DNA of 35,959 nucleotides from Hydrogenophaga sp. (GCF_030158645.1 NZ_JAOASO010000111.1:1-35959), one strand, 5' to 3'; shown: positions 6,761 to 16,012, counted from the stretch's first letter. Numbers and translations are program-made. The notes: generated from the letters alone by a model not told the origin.

Positions 6761-9160
6761 TCAGTTGCGAACCGGCTTCCCGGTGTTCAACATCCCCAGA
6801 ATCCGCTCCTGTGTCTTGGGATGCACGATCAGCGAGCAGAAGGCCCGGCGCTCCAGCGTCATGAGGTAGTCCTCGCTCACCAGCGTGCCCGGTTCCACGT
6901 CGCCACCGGTCACCACGTTGGCGATCAGCGATGCAATGTGGAAGTCGTGCTGGCTGATGAAGCCACCGTCGCGCATGTTGACCAGGCTGCCCAAAATGGT
7001 GGCCTTGCCGTCGCGGCCGGCCACCGGGAACAGGCGCTTGTGCGGCGCGCGGTAGCCACCGTTGAAGAGACTCTTCGCTTCGTTGATGGCCACGAACAGC
7101 AGTTCGTCCTTGTGCGGCACGATCACGTCGGAATGCAGCACAAAGCCGAGCTTGCGCGACTCCAGTGCGCTGGTGCCGACCTTGGCCATGGCCGCGGCGG
7201 TGAAGCCTTCGGTGAGGAAGGGCAGCAGGTCTTTGCCGGTGGACGTTTCAGCGTTTTCCGCCGCGCGGCGGGCGATGTAGGTGAGGCCACCGGCGCCGGG
7301 CACGAGACCCACACCGACTTCCACCAGACCGATGTAGCTTTCCATGTGCACCACGCGGCGCGCGCTGTACACGGCCAGCTCACAACCACCGCCCAGCGCC
7401 AGGCCGCGCACGGCACTGACCACCGGCACGTTGGCGTAACGCAGGCGCAGCATGGTCTGCTGCATGAAGCCTTCGGCGTCTTCGATGGCGCTCACGCCCA
7501 CGGCCATGAAGGCCGGCAGCATGGCCTGCAAATCCGCACCGGCGCTGAAGGGCTCGTCGCCCGACCAGATCACCAGGCCCTGGTAGTCCTTCTCGGCCAG
7601 ATCCACGGCAGCCATCAGGCCCTCGCAAACCTCGGGGCTGATGGCGTGCATCTTGGTCTTGATGCTGGCGATCAGCACCTGCCCGTCCAGGGTCCAGACG
7701 CGGATCGAATCGTTCTCTTCGATCGTGGTGCCGGCGGTCTCGAACTTCGCACCCGCTTCGCCGAGCAGCAGCTCGGGGAAGTGCTGGCGACCGTAAACCG
7801 GCAGCTCACGGCGCGCATCAAACGTGCCTGTGGTCGGGTTCCACGAACTTTGAGCCGTGTGCACACCACCGGCCTCGGCCACCGGGCCCTTGAACACCCA
7901 CGCGGGCAGCGGCGCCTTGCTCAGCGCCTTGCCCGCGTCGATGTCCTCCTGGATCATTTTTGCGACTTCAAGCCACCCGGCTTCTTGCCAAAGCTCGAAC
8001 GGGCCTTGCTTCATGCCGAAGCCCCAGCGCATGGCCTGGTCCACGTCGCGCGCGGTGTCGGCGATGGTGGCCAGGTGCACGGCCGCGTAGTGGAAGCTGT
8101 TTCGCAGAATCGCCCAAAGAAACCGACCTTGTGGGCCTTCGGCGTTGCGCAGCAGCTTCAGGCGCTCGGCCGCGGGGCGTTTGAGCATGCGGCCGTAGAC
8201 CTCGTCGGCCTTCTCCCCCGCGGGCACGTAGTCTTCACTGTCCAGATCGAAGCGCATGATGTCGCGACCGACCTTCTTGAAGAAACCGGCCTTGGTCTTC
8301 TGGCCCAGGTTCTTCAGTTCAAGCAGCTTGGCCAGCACGGGCGGCGTACCGAAGCTGCCGTAGAACGGGTCGGTGTCGATGCTCAGGTTGTCCTGCAGTG
8401 TCTTGACCACGTGGGCCATGGTGTCCAGACCCACCACGTCGGCGGTGCGGAAGGTGCCGCTGCTGGCGCGGCCCAGGCGCTTGCCGGTGAGGTCGTCCAC
8501 CACATCAAAGGTGAGGCCGAAGTTCTCCACCTCTTTCATCGTGGCCAGCATGCCGGCGATGCCGATGCGGTTGGCGATGAAGTTGGGCGTGTCCTTGGCG
8601 CGCACGACGCCCTTGCCCAGACCGCTGGTGACGAAGGTCTCCAGGTCGTTGAGGATCTGCGGCTCGGTGGTGGGTGTGGCGATCAACTCCACCAGCGTCA
8701 TGTAACGCGGCGGGTTGAAGAAATGGATGCCGCAGAAGCGCGGCTTGATCGCTTCGGGCAGCACTTCGCCGAGCTTGGTGATCGACAGGCCCGAGGTGTT
8801 GGACGCCACGATGGCGTGCGGCGCGATGAAGGGCGCGATCTTCGTGTACAGGTCGAGCTTCCAGTCCATGCGCTCGGCGATGGCCTCGATGATCAGGTCG
8901 CAGTCCTTCAACTGCTCCATGTGCTCTTCGTAGTTGGCCTGACCGATCAGGTCGGCATCGGATGCCACGCCCAGCGGCGAAGGCTTGAGCTTCTTGAGGT
9001 TCTCGATGGCGCGGGTGACGATGCCGTTCTTCGGACCTTCCTTCGCAGGCAGGTCGAACAGCACCACCGGCACCTTGACGTTGACCAGGTGCGCAGCGAT
9101 CTGCGCGCCCATCACGCCCGCGCCGAGCACGGCGACTTTTTTCACTTGAAATCGGTTCAT
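6761..9160 (-). CDS. 3-hydroxyacyl-CoA dehydrogenase / enoyl-CoA hydratase bifunctional protein (FadN-like order)
   Basis: A 799-residue fusion for the hydration and NAD-dependent oxidation steps of beta-oxidation. The N-terminus has the Rossmann motif VAVLGAGVMG (Gly13, Gly15, Gly18) and the dehydrogenase signature around IIEAIAERMDWK and SNTSGLSI. The C-terminal half contains a crotonase domain with FSAGADL, RGLALGGGCELAVY and EVGVGLVPGAGG, including two glutamates at the hydratase positions. The domain order is dehydrogenase then hydratase, the reverse of E. coli FadB, and it matches the Bacillus FadN type. The ATG at 9160 follows GGAAAAACA, a good Shine-Dalgarno. Its genetic neighbours (acyl-CoA dehydrogenase upstream, thiolase downstream) complete the cycle. 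Confidence 0.93.
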   Translation of the reverse strand: MNRFQVKKVAVLGAGVMGAQIAAHLVNVKVPVVLFDLPAKEGPKNGIVTRAIENLKKLKPSPLGVASDADLIGQANYEEHMEQLKDCDLIIEAIAERMDWKLDLYTKIAPFIAPHAIVASNTSGLSITKLGEVLPEAIKPRFCGIHFFNPPRYMTLVELIATPTTEPQILNDLETFVTSGLGKGVVRAKDTPNFIANRIGIAGMLATMKEVENFGLTFDVVDDLTGKRLGRASSGTFRTADVVGLDTMAHVVKTLQDNLSIDTDPFYGSFGTPPVLAKLLELKNLGQKTKAGFFKKVGRDIMRFDLDSEDYVPAGEKADEVYGRMLKRPAAERLKLLRNAEGPQGRFLWAILRNSFHYAAVHLATIADTARDVDQAMRWGFGMKQGPFELWQEAGWLEVAKMIQEDIDAGKALSKAPLPAWVFKGPVAEAGGVHTAQSSWNPTTGTFDARRELPVYGRQHFPELLLGEAGAKFETAGTTIEENDSIRVWTLDGQVLIASIKTKMHAISPEVCEGLMAAVDLAEKDYQGLVIWSGDEPFSAGADLQAMLPAFMAVGVSAIEDAEGFMQQTMLRLRYANVPVVSAVRGLALGGGCELAVYSARRVVHMESYIGLVEVGVGLVPGAGGLTYIARRAAENAETSTGKDLLPFLTEGFTAAAMAKVGTSALESRKLGFVLHSDVIVPHKDELLFVAINEAKSLFNGGYRAPHKRLFPVAGRDGKATILGSLVNMRDGGFISQHDFHIASLIANVVTGGDVEPGTLVSEDYLMTLERRAFCSLIVHPKTQERILGMLNTGKPVRN

Positions 9161-9191
9161 TGTTTTTCCATGTTGACTGGACGAGATGCGC

Positions 9192-9629
9192 TCACTCCAC
9201 CCGGAGCCACACCTGTGTGCGATAGAACGGGCCGATGTAGCCGCGCATCTCCAGCTTCTTGCCGTCGTCCACCGGCTTGAGGCGCGTGCGGTAGACCTTG
9301 CCGTTGTTCGGGTCGACGATGGTGCCGCCCTCGAACACGGAGGCATCGCCGTCGCTGGCCTTGAGGTTGCGCAGGATGGTCATGCCCAGCACGGGCTTGT
9401 CCTTGCGATCGTCGGTGCACTTGTCGCACACCGCGTCTTGTTTGCTGTCGGGGTCCAGCAGCTTCTCGATGGTGCCGCTGAAGACGCCGTTGCTCTCCTT
9501 GATCCGCACCAGGGACTTTTCCTTCTTCGTGTCGTCGTCGATGGTCTTCCACAGACCGACGGGCGACATCTGCGCAAACGCATGGCCGGTGAACACAAGC
9601 AGCGAAGCAACAAGGGTTGTCCTGATCAT
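9192..9629 (-). CDS. DUF2147 domain secreted protein
   Basis: A 145-residue exported protein. The signal peptide MIRTTLVASLLVFTGHAFAQ is followed by the DUF2147 pattern: SPVGLWKTIDDDTKKEKSLVRI, GTIEKLL, a CDKC pair, and LGMTILRNLK ending in GYIGPFYRTQVWLRV. This family is small, periplasmic and of unknown biochemical role. It is often found near fatty-acid or lipid genes, and here it sits inside the fad operon between the acyl-CoA dehydrogenase and the dehydrogenase/hydratase fusion. ATG at 9629 is chosen because it begins the signal peptide and has a strong AGGAGA site 7 bases away. The two close cysteines could bind metal or form a disulfide. Confidence 0.88.
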   Translation of the reverse strand: MIRTTLVASLLVFTGHAFAQMSPVGLWKTIDDDTKKEKSLVRIKESNGVFSGTIEKLLDPDSKQDAVCDKCTDDRKDKPVLGMTILRNLKASDGDASVFEGGTIVDPNNGKVYRTRLKPVDDGKKLEMRGYIGPFYRTQVWLRVE

Positions 9630-9663
9630 CGAAGTCTCCTGGTGGTGGTCGTTCAAGGGAGGG

Positions 9664-11460
9664 TCACGCCAGCGCCGCGTCGGTGTCCATCAACACCTTC
9701 GAACCCGAGCGCGCGGTGCGCATCAGCGTTGCGGTCTCGGGGAACAGCTTGGCGAAGTAGAAACGCGCGGTCTGCAGCTTGGCCACGTAGAACGGATCGG
9801 TGTTGCCGGCAGCGATCTCGCGCAGCGCCACCTGCGCCATGCGGGCCCAGAAGTAGCCGAACACCAGGTGCCCGGCCACGCGCAAGTAATCCACCGCTGC
9901 CGCGCCCACTTCGTCGGCGTTCTGCAGGCCCTTGAAGCCGATCTCGGTGGTGAACTTGGTGATCTGCTCACCCAGCACCGCCAGCGGGTTGATGAATTCG
10001 GCCATCTTTTCGTTGACGCCCTCTTCCATCACCAGCGCGCCCACCAGCTTGCCGAACTTCTTGAGCGTGGCGCCGTTGTTGCCCAGCACCTTGCGGCCCA
10101 GCAGGTCCAGGCTCTGGATGGTGTTGGTGCCTTCGTAGATCATGTTGATGCGGGCATCGCGCACGAACTGCTCCATGCCCCACTCCTTGATGTAGCCGTG
10201 GCCACCGAAAACCTGCTGGCACTGCGTGGCCGCATTGAAGCCGTTGTCGGTCAGGAAGGCCTTGGTGATGGGCGTGAGCAGCGAGAGCATGTCGTCGCTG
10301 TCCTTGCGCACCTTCTCGTCGGGGTGGTTGTGCACCTTCTCCAGCAGCACCGAGCAAAAGATGGCCAGCGCGCGGCCGCCTTCGGCGTAGGCCTTGGCGG
10401 TCAGCAGCATGCGGCGCACATCGGGGTGCACGATGATCGGGTCTGCCGGCTTGTCCTTGGCCTTGGGGCCGGTCAGGCTGCGCATCTGGATGCGGTCTTT
10501 CGCGTACGCCAGTGCGTTCTGGTACGCCACTTCCGTCAAGCCCAGACTCTGGTTGCCCACGCCCAGGCGGGCGGCGTTCATCATCACGAACATGCCCTGC
10601 ATGCCCTTGTTGGGCTGGCCCACCAGGGTGCCCACCGCGCCGTCCATCACGATCTGCGCCGTGGCGTTGCCGTGGATGCCCATCTTGTGCTCCAGGCCGC
10701 CGCAGTAGATGCCGTTGCGCTCACCCAGGGTGCCGTCCTTGTTCACGTTGAACTTGGGCACGATGAACAGGCTCACGCCCTTGATGCCGGGAGGCGCGTC
10801 GGGCAGGCGGGCCAGCACCAGGTGGATGATGTTCTCGGCCATGTCGTGTTCACCGGCGCTGATGAAGATCTTGTTGCCGGTGAGCTTGTAGGTGCCGTCG
10901 GGCTGCGGCTCGGCCTTGGTGCGCATGAGGCCCAGATCGGTGCCGCAGTGCGGCTCGGTCAGGCACATGGTGCCGGTCCATTCACCGCTGGTCATCTTGT
11001 GCAGGTAGGTGGCCTTCTGCTCGTCGGTGCCGAAGGTGTGCAGCGAGGCGTAGGCGCCGTGCGTGAGGCCGGGGTACATGGTCCAGGCCTGGTTGGCCGA
11101 GTTCATCATTTCGTACATGCACTGGTTCACCACCAGCGGCAGGCCCTGGCCGCCGAATGCCGGGTCGCACGAGAGCGCCGCCCAGCCGCCGTCCACATAG
11201 GTCTTGTAGGCCTCCTTGAAGCCCTTGGGCGTGGTGACTTCGTGCGTCTTCTGGTCGAGCTTGCAGCCCTCGGTATCGCCGCTGATGTTCAGCGGGAAGA
11301 TCACCTGCGAGGCGAACTTGCCGCCCTCTTCGAGCACCGCGTTGATGGTGTCGGCGTCGATCTCGGCGTGGGCCGGGATGGCCTTCAGGTCGTCGGTGAC
11401 CTTGAGCACTTCGTGCATCACAAACTGCATGTCTCGCAGGGGCGGGTTGTAAACGGGCAT
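9664..11460 (-). CDS. Acyl-CoA dehydrogenase (FadE-like, with C-terminal extension)
   Basis: A 598-residue FAD enzyme for the first step of beta-oxidation, longer than the ~380-residue short/medium-chain class. The central domain has MCLTEPHCGTDLGLMRT and the FAD-binding strand YKLTGNKIFISAGEHD. The catalytic glutamate region is MIYEGTNTIQSLDLLGRKVL. The C-terminal ~120 residues match the acetyl-CoA-dehydrogenase C-terminal-like extension found in this AcdB/FadE-type group. The ATG at 11460 has an AGGAG site. It follows the TetR gene by 43 bases with no terminator visible, so it is most likely cotranscribed from the operator-bearing promoter at 12238-12257. The usual substrates of this group are medium to long acyl-CoAs; the exact range is not readable. 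Confidence 0.93.
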   Translation of the reverse strand: MPVYNPPLRDMQFVMHEVLKVTDDLKAIPAHAEIDADTINAVLEEGGKFASQVIFPLNISGDTEGCKLDQKTHEVTTPKGFKEAYKTYVDGGWAALSCDPAFGGQGLPLVVNQCMYEMMNSANQAWTMYPGLTHGAYASLHTFGTDEQKATYLHKMTSGEWTGTMCLTEPHCGTDLGLMRTKAEPQPDGTYKLTGNKIFISAGEHDMAENIIHLVLARLPDAPPGIKGVSLFIVPKFNVNKDGTLGERNGIYCGGLEHKMGIHGNATAQIVMDGAVGTLVGQPNKGMQGMFVMMNAARLGVGNQSLGLTEVAYQNALAYAKDRIQMRSLTGPKAKDKPADPIIVHPDVRRMLLTAKAYAEGGRALAIFCSVLLEKVHNHPDEKVRKDSDDMLSLLTPITKAFLTDNGFNAATQCQQVFGGHGYIKEWGMEQFVRDARINMIYEGTNTIQSLDLLGRKVLGNNGATLKKFGKLVGALVMEEGVNEKMAEFINPLAVLGEQITKFTTEIGFKGLQNADEVGAAAVDYLRVAGHLVFGYFWARMAQVALREIAAGNTDPFYVAKLQTARFYFAKLFPETATLMRTARSGSKVLMDTDAALA

Positions 11461-11503
11461 GGGGAAACTCCTGTGCTGGGTTTGCGAAAAAACGAAACGG
11501 AAA

Positions 11504-12211
11504 TCAACCCTGCTTGCTGGCAGCGGCTGGGGTTCTGGTGCTTGTCTTGCGGGACGCAGGCGCCTGCGTGTTGCCGAAGCGGGTGACGATGTTCTCGAAC
11601 GCGCGCACCGCGCGGCTGGCCGAATCGGGGCTGCGCAGGAAGCGGGCCTCGTAATGCAGCGCGAGGATCAGCGCGTGGATCTCGAAGGCCATCTGCGCGG
11701 CGTCGGTGCCGGGCGAGAGATGGCCCTCTTCAATGGCGATGTCCACCGCACGGCGCATGGCGGAAAGCCAGGTGTTGACCGAGCTGGCGAGCGCATCGCG
11801 CACCGGGCCGGGCCGGTCGTCGAACTCGACCGCACCGCTGATGTAGATGCAGCCCGAATCGATTTCGACCGAGGTGCGCTTCATCCAGTTGTCGAACAGC
11901 ATGCGCAGGCGCGGCAGGCCGCGCGGTGCGTTGATGGCGGGGTAGAACACCTCTTCCTCAAAACGCGCGTGGTACTCGCGCACCACCGAAATCTGCAGTT
12001 CTTCGCGTGAGCCGAAGTGGGCGAACACACCCGACTTGCTCATCTGCATGACCTCCGCCAGCGCCCCGATCGACAGGCCTTCCAGACCGATCTGCGTGGC
12101 CAGACCCAACGCGGCATCGACGATGGCGGCTTTGGTTTGCTGGCCTTTTTGCAGCGGCTTGTGCGCTGGGGTCTCGGCGCGCGGGCGGCGGGCGGTGGGG
12201 GTGGTGCTCAT
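11504..12211 (-). CDS. TetR family regulator of the fad operon
   Basis: A 235-residue TetR protein. The helix-turn-helix is at about residues 42-72 (LSIGALAEVMQMSKSGVFAHFGSREEL). The C-terminal ligand domain contains a long helical region (SVNTWLSAMRRAVDIAIEEG) and ends with a basic, disordered Arg/Thr/Ala tail. As the first gene of the operon, with a dyad operator just upstream, it probably represses itself and the fad genes and releases on binding a fatty acyl-CoA. This follows PsrA/FadR-type TetR regulators of betaproteobacteria and is inferred from context. The ligand is not shown by the sequence. Confidence 0.88.
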   Translation of the reverse strand: MSTTPTARRPRAETPAHKPLQKGQQTKAAIVDAALGLATQIGLEGLSIGALAEVMQMSKSGVFAHFGSREELQISVVREYHARFEEEVFYPAINAPRGLPRLRMLFDNWMKRTSVEIDSGCIYISGAVEFDDRPGPVRDALASSVNTWLSAMRRAVDIAIEEGHLSPGTDAAQMAFEIHALILALHYEARFLRSPDSASRAVRAFENIVTRFGNTQAPASRKTSTRTPAAASKQG

Positions 12212-12237
12212 GCGGTGCCGGGGTGGGGTATTCCAAT

Positions 12238-12257
12238 AATCGAACGGTCGTTCTATT
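12238..12257. promoter_or_regulatory. TetR-type dyad operator upstream of the fad operon
   Basis: The sequence AATCGAACGGTCGTTCTATT has arms GAACG and CGTTC (12242-12253), with flanking AAT/ATT also symmetric, 16 of 20 positions in all. It starts 27 bases upstream of the TetR start codon, in an AT-rich spot of otherwise GC-rich DNA. This is where an autoregulatory operator overlapping the promoter is expected. Confidence 0.72.
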
Positions 12258-12312
12258 TTTACCGCAAAACCAGGCCCGTGCGCACCTCGTGCGGTGTTTG
12301 TGGGGGCTTTGT

Positions 12313-13047
12313 TTAGGCCCGCGGCCCTAAAATCCGCCGCCCCGCGTGGGGCACTTCACGCACGGCCCGGTCCGCCACCGCCCACACCCGGTCACCCGGG
12401 CGCCGTTCGATCGGGTGCATGCCGGTGAAGTCGCCGAAGGCGGGCAACACGCCGACCGCATGGTGCGCCGGGTCGCCGAACCAGAAACACGGCAGGCGCA
12501 GGCGCTCGCGGGCGCCGCCGCTCAAACCGATGCAGGGATGCCAGTGACCGGCCAGGGTGTAGGCGCCTGCCGCCATGTCGGGTTCATGGCACAGGGCCCA
12601 GGGTCCCATCACCCACGGTTCTGTCTGGAGTTCAATGCCCCACTCGGGCGGGGGATCTCCCGCGGCGCGGTCATGATTGCCGCGCACCAGGTGCATGCGC
12701 AGCCCCGGACACCGGCCCCGCCATGCGGTCAAGGCCTGTCCGACCACCCCGCTCAGCTCCGGACTGCGTCCGCGCGCTGCGTGCAACAGGTCCCCGAGAA
12801 ACACGAGGTGCTGCACCGGTGTGTCGCCCAGCGAGGCCAGCGCATCGTCCAGCGTTTCGAGCGTGGTCGCGGTCGAACCGGAAGGCACCGGCACACCGAG
12901 TCGACGAAAGCTGGCGGCTTTGCCGAGGTGCACGTCGGCCACCAGCAAAGCAGCGAGATCTGGAAGAAAAGCAGCGCCTGAGGGGTGCAACCAGATCGGC
13001 AGGTGCTGCGCCAGGTGCACCGGCACCCAGGGCGCACGCGGGACCAC
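12313..13047 (-). CDS. pdeM: PdeM-like metallophosphoesterase (ligase-associated DNA damage response endonuclease family)
   Basis: About 244 residues of a calcineurin-like phosphoesterase. Metal-binding motifs in order are VADVHLGK, FLGDLLHA, RGNHDR and AGHWHP, and the spacing and surrounding sequence (HLGKAASFRRLGVPVPSG) match the PdeM family. The family is usually linked to a DNA ligase, an Lhr-type helicase and an exonuclease. None of those is here. The start is uncertain: the frame is open upstream into slmA, with no ATG near the expected N-terminus. GTG at 13047, 9 bases beyond the slmA stop, gives the usual family length and is used here. CTG at 13059 would overlap slmA. Confidence 0.8.
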   Translation of the reverse strand: MVPRAPWVPVHLAQHLPIWLHPSGAAFLPDLAALLVADVHLGKAASFRRLGVPVPSGSTATTLETLDDALASLGDTPVQHLVFLGDLLHAARGRSPELSGVVGQALTAWRGRCPGLRMHLVRGNHDRAAGDPPPEWGIELQTEPWVMGPWALCHEPDMAAGAYTLAGHWHPCIGLSGGARERLRLPCFWFGDPAHHAVGVLPAFGDFTGMHPIERRPGDRVWAVADRAVREVPHAGRRILGPRA

Positions 13048-13055
13048 GAACTCGG

Positions 13056-13748
13056 TCAGAGGCGCGCCACCGGCAGGAGCAGCCCCAGGCTGTGCTCCAG
13101 ATTTTCGCCGGGCGAACGCTTGAAGCCACTGCGCGCGAAGCGCTGCAAACGCCCGACGCAAAAGGCGGTGACGACGGATGCGTCTGCCTGTGCATCCACC
13201 GTGGGCGTGGCCACGCCAGCCACCACCGCCGCTTCGCGCAGGTTCTGGCGCAAGGCCGATTCGATCTTGTCGAAGAACAGGTTCATGCGCTGCTGCAAGC
13301 GCTCGTTCTCGAACACCAGCGCATCACCCACCATCACGCGGGTCATGCCGGGGTTCTTCTCACCGAACTGCAGCAGCAGGGTGACGAGCTTCCGGCAGCG
13401 CGCATTGGCGTCGGGCTCACGCTCGCCCAACTGGTTGATCAGCCCGAAGACCGATTGTTCGATGAACTCGATCAGGCCTTCGAACATCTGGGCCTTGCTG
13501 GCGAAGTGGCGGTAGAGCGCTGCTTCACTCACGTCAAGCCGCGCGGCGAGGCCTGCGGTGGTGATGCGTTCAGCGCCCGGTTGCTCGAGCATCGTTGCCA
13601 GGGCTTCCAGGATCTGCACGCGCCGCTCGCCGGGTTTGGGGCGTTTGCGGGTGCCACCATCGGCGTGCGCTGCGGCTTCGATCACGTGGGCCGCTTCAGC
13701 CGCTGCGGCTTCTTCCGGTGACGGAGACTCGGGAACAGGGGAGGTCAT
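13056..13748 (-). CDS. slmA: Nucleoid occlusion factor SlmA (TetR family)
   Basis: A 230-residue TetR-fold protein. The DNA-binding helices are in the segment RITTAGLAARLDVSEAALYRHFASKAQMFEGL. The following part (FIEQSVFGLINQLGERE, GMTRVMVGDALVFENERLQQRMNLFFDKIE) matches SlmA. SlmA binds chromosomal sites and blocks FtsZ ring assembly over the nucleoid. The N-terminal ~35 residues are acidic and Ala-rich, longer than in E. coli SlmA. ATG at 13748 is preferred to the upstream open frame. The gene lies downstream of argB, a common order in Comamonadaceae as I recall. Confidence 0.88.
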   Translation of the reverse strand: MTSPVPESPSPEEAAAAEAAHVIEAAAHADGGTRKRPKPGERRVQILEALATMLEQPGAERITTAGLAARLDVSEAALYRHFASKAQMFEGLIEFIEQSVFGLINQLGEREPDANARCRKLVTLLLQFGEKNPGMTRVMVGDALVFENERLQQRMNLFFDKIESALRQNLREAAVVAGVATPTVDAQADASVVTAFCVGRLQRFARSGFKRSPGENLEHSLGLLLPVARL

Positions 13749-13848
13749 GGGCAGGCGGTCCGATCGGTGGGTGCTGATGGGTGCCGGTGGCCCGTGGCGG
13801 GCCCTGGCTGGTCGTCCTGGGGCGGATTTTCGCACATCACCATCGCAC

Positions 13849-13905
13849 AAAAAACCCAACGGGGGCGGGGTACCCGATGTCAGTGGGCGATCGCATCCCG
13901 CCCAC
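13849..13905 (-). terminator. Possible terminator between argB and slmA
   Basis: Reading on the minus strand after the argB stop there is a 7-bp stem (GTGGGCG / CGCCCAC, 13883-13905) and, further on, a T6 run (13849-13854) after a GC-rich stretch. The hairpin and T-run are not adjacent, so termination may be partial. Confidence 0.35.
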
Positions 13906-13928
13906 GGCCCGAGCGCTTGTTCAGGCGG

Positions 13929-14828
13929 TCAATGGCTCCTGATCATGGTTCCGAAGGGCTCGTTGCCCAGCACCTCGAGCAGGAGCGCGTGGGGCACACG
14001 CCCGTCGATGATGTGCACCGCGTTCACGCCGCTCTTGGCCGCGTCCAGCGCGCCGGCAATCTTGGGGATCATGCCGCCGGAAATCGTGCCGTCTTCCACC
14101 AGGGCGTCGATCTGCCGTGGCGTGAGTTCGGTGAGCAGCTGGCCGTCCTTGTCGAGCACGCCGCGGATGTTGGTGAGCATGAGCAGTTTCTCGGCCTGCA
14201 ACACGGTGGCCAGCTTGGCGGCCACCACGTCGGCGTTGATGTTGTAGCTCTCGTTCTGTTCACCGAAGCCGATCGGGCTGACCACGGGAATGAACTGGTC
14301 GTCCTGCAAGGCCTTCACCACGCTGGGATCGATGCTCACGATGTTGCCCACCTGACCCACGTCGTGCTCCAGGCTCGGGTCCTTCTGGTCGGTCATGCGC
14401 AGCTTCTGCGCGCGGATCATGGCGCCGTCGCGCCCGGTCAGGCCCACGGCCTTGCCACCGGCCTGGTTGATGAGGCCCACGATGTCCTGCTGCACCTCGC
14501 CACCGAGCACCCACTCCACCACCTCCATGGTTTCCGCGTCGGTGACGCGCATGCCCTGGATGAATTGCCCCTGCTTGCCCAGGCGCTTGAGCAGTGTCTC
14601 GATCTGCGGCCCGCCGCCGTGCACCACCACCGGGTTGATGCCGACCAGCTTGAGCAGCACCACATCTTCCGCAAAGTCCTGCTGCAGGGCCGGGTCGGTC
14701 ATGGCGTTGCCACCGTACTTGATGACCATGGTCTTGCCGTGGTACTTGCGGATGTAGGGCAGCGCCTGGGCCAGGATCTCGGCTTTGTCACGGGGGGGGA
14801 TGCTGGTGAGGTCGGGAGGGGTGGTCAT
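13929..14828 (-). CDS. argB: Acetylglutamate kinase
   Basis: A 299-residue amino-acid kinase, the usual length. It phosphorylates N-acetyl-L-glutamate in arginine biosynthesis. Recognisable segments are [10 protein letters not shown] (phosphate loop), [18 protein letters not shown], the substrate region [13 protein letters not shown], and the ATP-lid lysine region [12 protein letters not shown] at 14828 follows AGAAGAAG. The frame is open for 53 codons upstream, but that stretch has no family similarity. Its position next to slmA is typical. Upstream on the same strand are two hydrolases that could release amino acids, but an arginine-specific link is not supported. Confidence 0.96.
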   Translation of the reverse strand: MTTPPDLTSIPPRDKAEILAQALPYIRKYHGKTMVIKYGGNAMTDPALQQDFAEDVVLLKLVGINPVVVHGGGPQIETLLKRLGKQGQFIQGMRVTDAETMEVVEWVLGGEVQQDIVGLINQAGGKAVGLTGRDGAMIRAQKLRMTDQKDPSLEHDVGQVGNIVSIDPSVVKALQDDQFIPVVSPIGFGEQNESYNINADVVAAKLATVLQAEKLLMLTNIRGVLDKDGQLLTELTPRQIDALVEDGTISGGMIPKIAGALDAAKSGVNAVHIIDGRVPHALLLEVLGNEPFGTMIRSH

Positions 14829-14914
14829 GGCTTCTTCTGCTGGAATGGGTGCCGAAATTGTAGGCTTCGCCTGGTGGGCTTCTTCTTTCGTGGCGAGCCG
14901 GGTCAGCCAACCCA

Positions 14915-16012
14915 TCACGAAGAAGAAAGCCCGGTCACAGCCTGAAACAAAGCCTGCCGGGCCTGGACCACCACGGTGGCCTTCCACTGCGCCGTGTCCA
15001 CGTAAAACGCGGCCAACAAGCGCGCCTTGATCGCTGCACGCAGAGGCTCGGGTGCTTCCGGATGCAGGTGCAGCCAGTGATCCCCCCGCAGCGCGCCGAT
15101 CACCTCTTCAATCGGCACCGTGCCGTACTCCATCGCAATGCCGGTGTACTGCGCCTGCGGGCACTCCTCGTGAGCGACGTTCCACATCAAGCCCGTCAGC
15201 ATCGACGAGGAGGATGAGCCGTCGTGGATCGATGTGACCGGCGTCTGACCATCGCCGCCCCACCAGTCGCGGGCGCGCTCCAAACCCACCGCGTCGTCGC
15301 GGCTGGCGAAGATGCGCTCGCCCAGGCCTGTTTCTCCCAGACCGGTGTGCAGGTCGATCCACGCCAGATGGCGCGCCTGCCGGCCGTGGCGGCGCAGCAC
15401 CTCGCGCAACGTGCGGTTGCTCCAGGTCGGTTCCACGCCGCCAAAAAACAGGCCGTCGGCAAAGGCGTGTTGGCCTTGCGACACCGCCGCTTGAAAGCGG
15501 GTCAGGCCACGGCGCTCGATACAGCCCCCGATGGCCGCGGCGTTGTCCGGGCCGGGCGGCCATTGCGCGGGCAACAGCAGCTCGTGAAGCTCGGCGTAGG
15601 CCTCGTTGATCGGCAGCGGCTGGCCGAAGTCCTGGAAGTTGCGGTTGAGGTCGACGTTCTCGTGGGTGACCCGGCGCACCCAAGAAAAACCGTGCGGGTT
15701 GAGCGCGTGGATGTAGAGCACGGCCACACCGGCTGCGCGCGCGTGTTCGCGCCACTGCGCATCCTGCACAGCAAAGACCTGCACACCCGAGCCGCAGTAC
15801 CCCTCCACACCGTGGCAGGCGCTGCTGACGATGAGCAGGCGCTCGGCGGCGGGGTCACCGTCCAGCGCCACGTCCATCGCCAGCACCTCACCATCGCGGC
15901 CCGTCAGCGGGTGGTTGTGGCTGCTGATGGCCATGCCGGCAGTGGCGGCCGCTTCCAGAAACTTCACCCGGGCCCGGGCGTACGACGTCGAAAACGCGTC
16001 GGATGGAGCCAT
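14915..16012 (-). CDS. DUF2817 (M14-like zinc peptidase) protein
   Basis: A 365-residue protein with zinc carboxypeptidase-like motifs. The metal-binding segment is [14 protein letters not shown] (HxxE), followed by [25 protein letters not shown], and the third metal histidine lies in [10 protein letters not shown] catalytic glutamate is likely in [12 protein letters not shown]. This is the DUF2817 group of the M14 clan, whose substrates are not defined. The ATG at 16012 shares one base with the stop of the M20 gene (TGATG), so the two hydrolases are translationally coupled and probably act on the same kind of small acylated or peptidic substrate. There is no signal peptide, so it is cytoplasmic. 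Confidence 0.85.
   Translation of the reverse strand: MAPSDAFSTSYARARVKFLEAAATAGMAISSHNHPLTGRDGEVLAMDVALDGDPAAERLLIVSSACHGVEGYCGSGVQVFAVQDAQWREHARAAGVAVLYIHALNPHGFSWVRRVTHENVDLNRNFQDFGQPLPINEAYAELHELLLPAQWPPGPDNAAAIGGCIERRGLTRFQAAVSQGQHAFADGLFFGGVEPTWSNRTLREVLRRHGRQARHLAWIDLHTGLGETGLGERIFASRDDAVGLERARDWWGGDGQTPVTSIHDGSSSSSMLTGLMWNVAHEECPQAQYTGIAMEYGTVPIEEVIGALRGDHWLHLHPEAPEPLRAAIKARLLAAFYVDTAQWKATVVVQARQALFQAVTGLSSS

Noticed and set aside
6755..9280. A very long open frame opposite the dehydrogenase/hydratase fusion
   Set aside because: Its residues are dominated by His, Gly, Ala and Arg as expected for the reverse frame of GC-rich coding DNA, and the other strand carries clear catalytic motifs.
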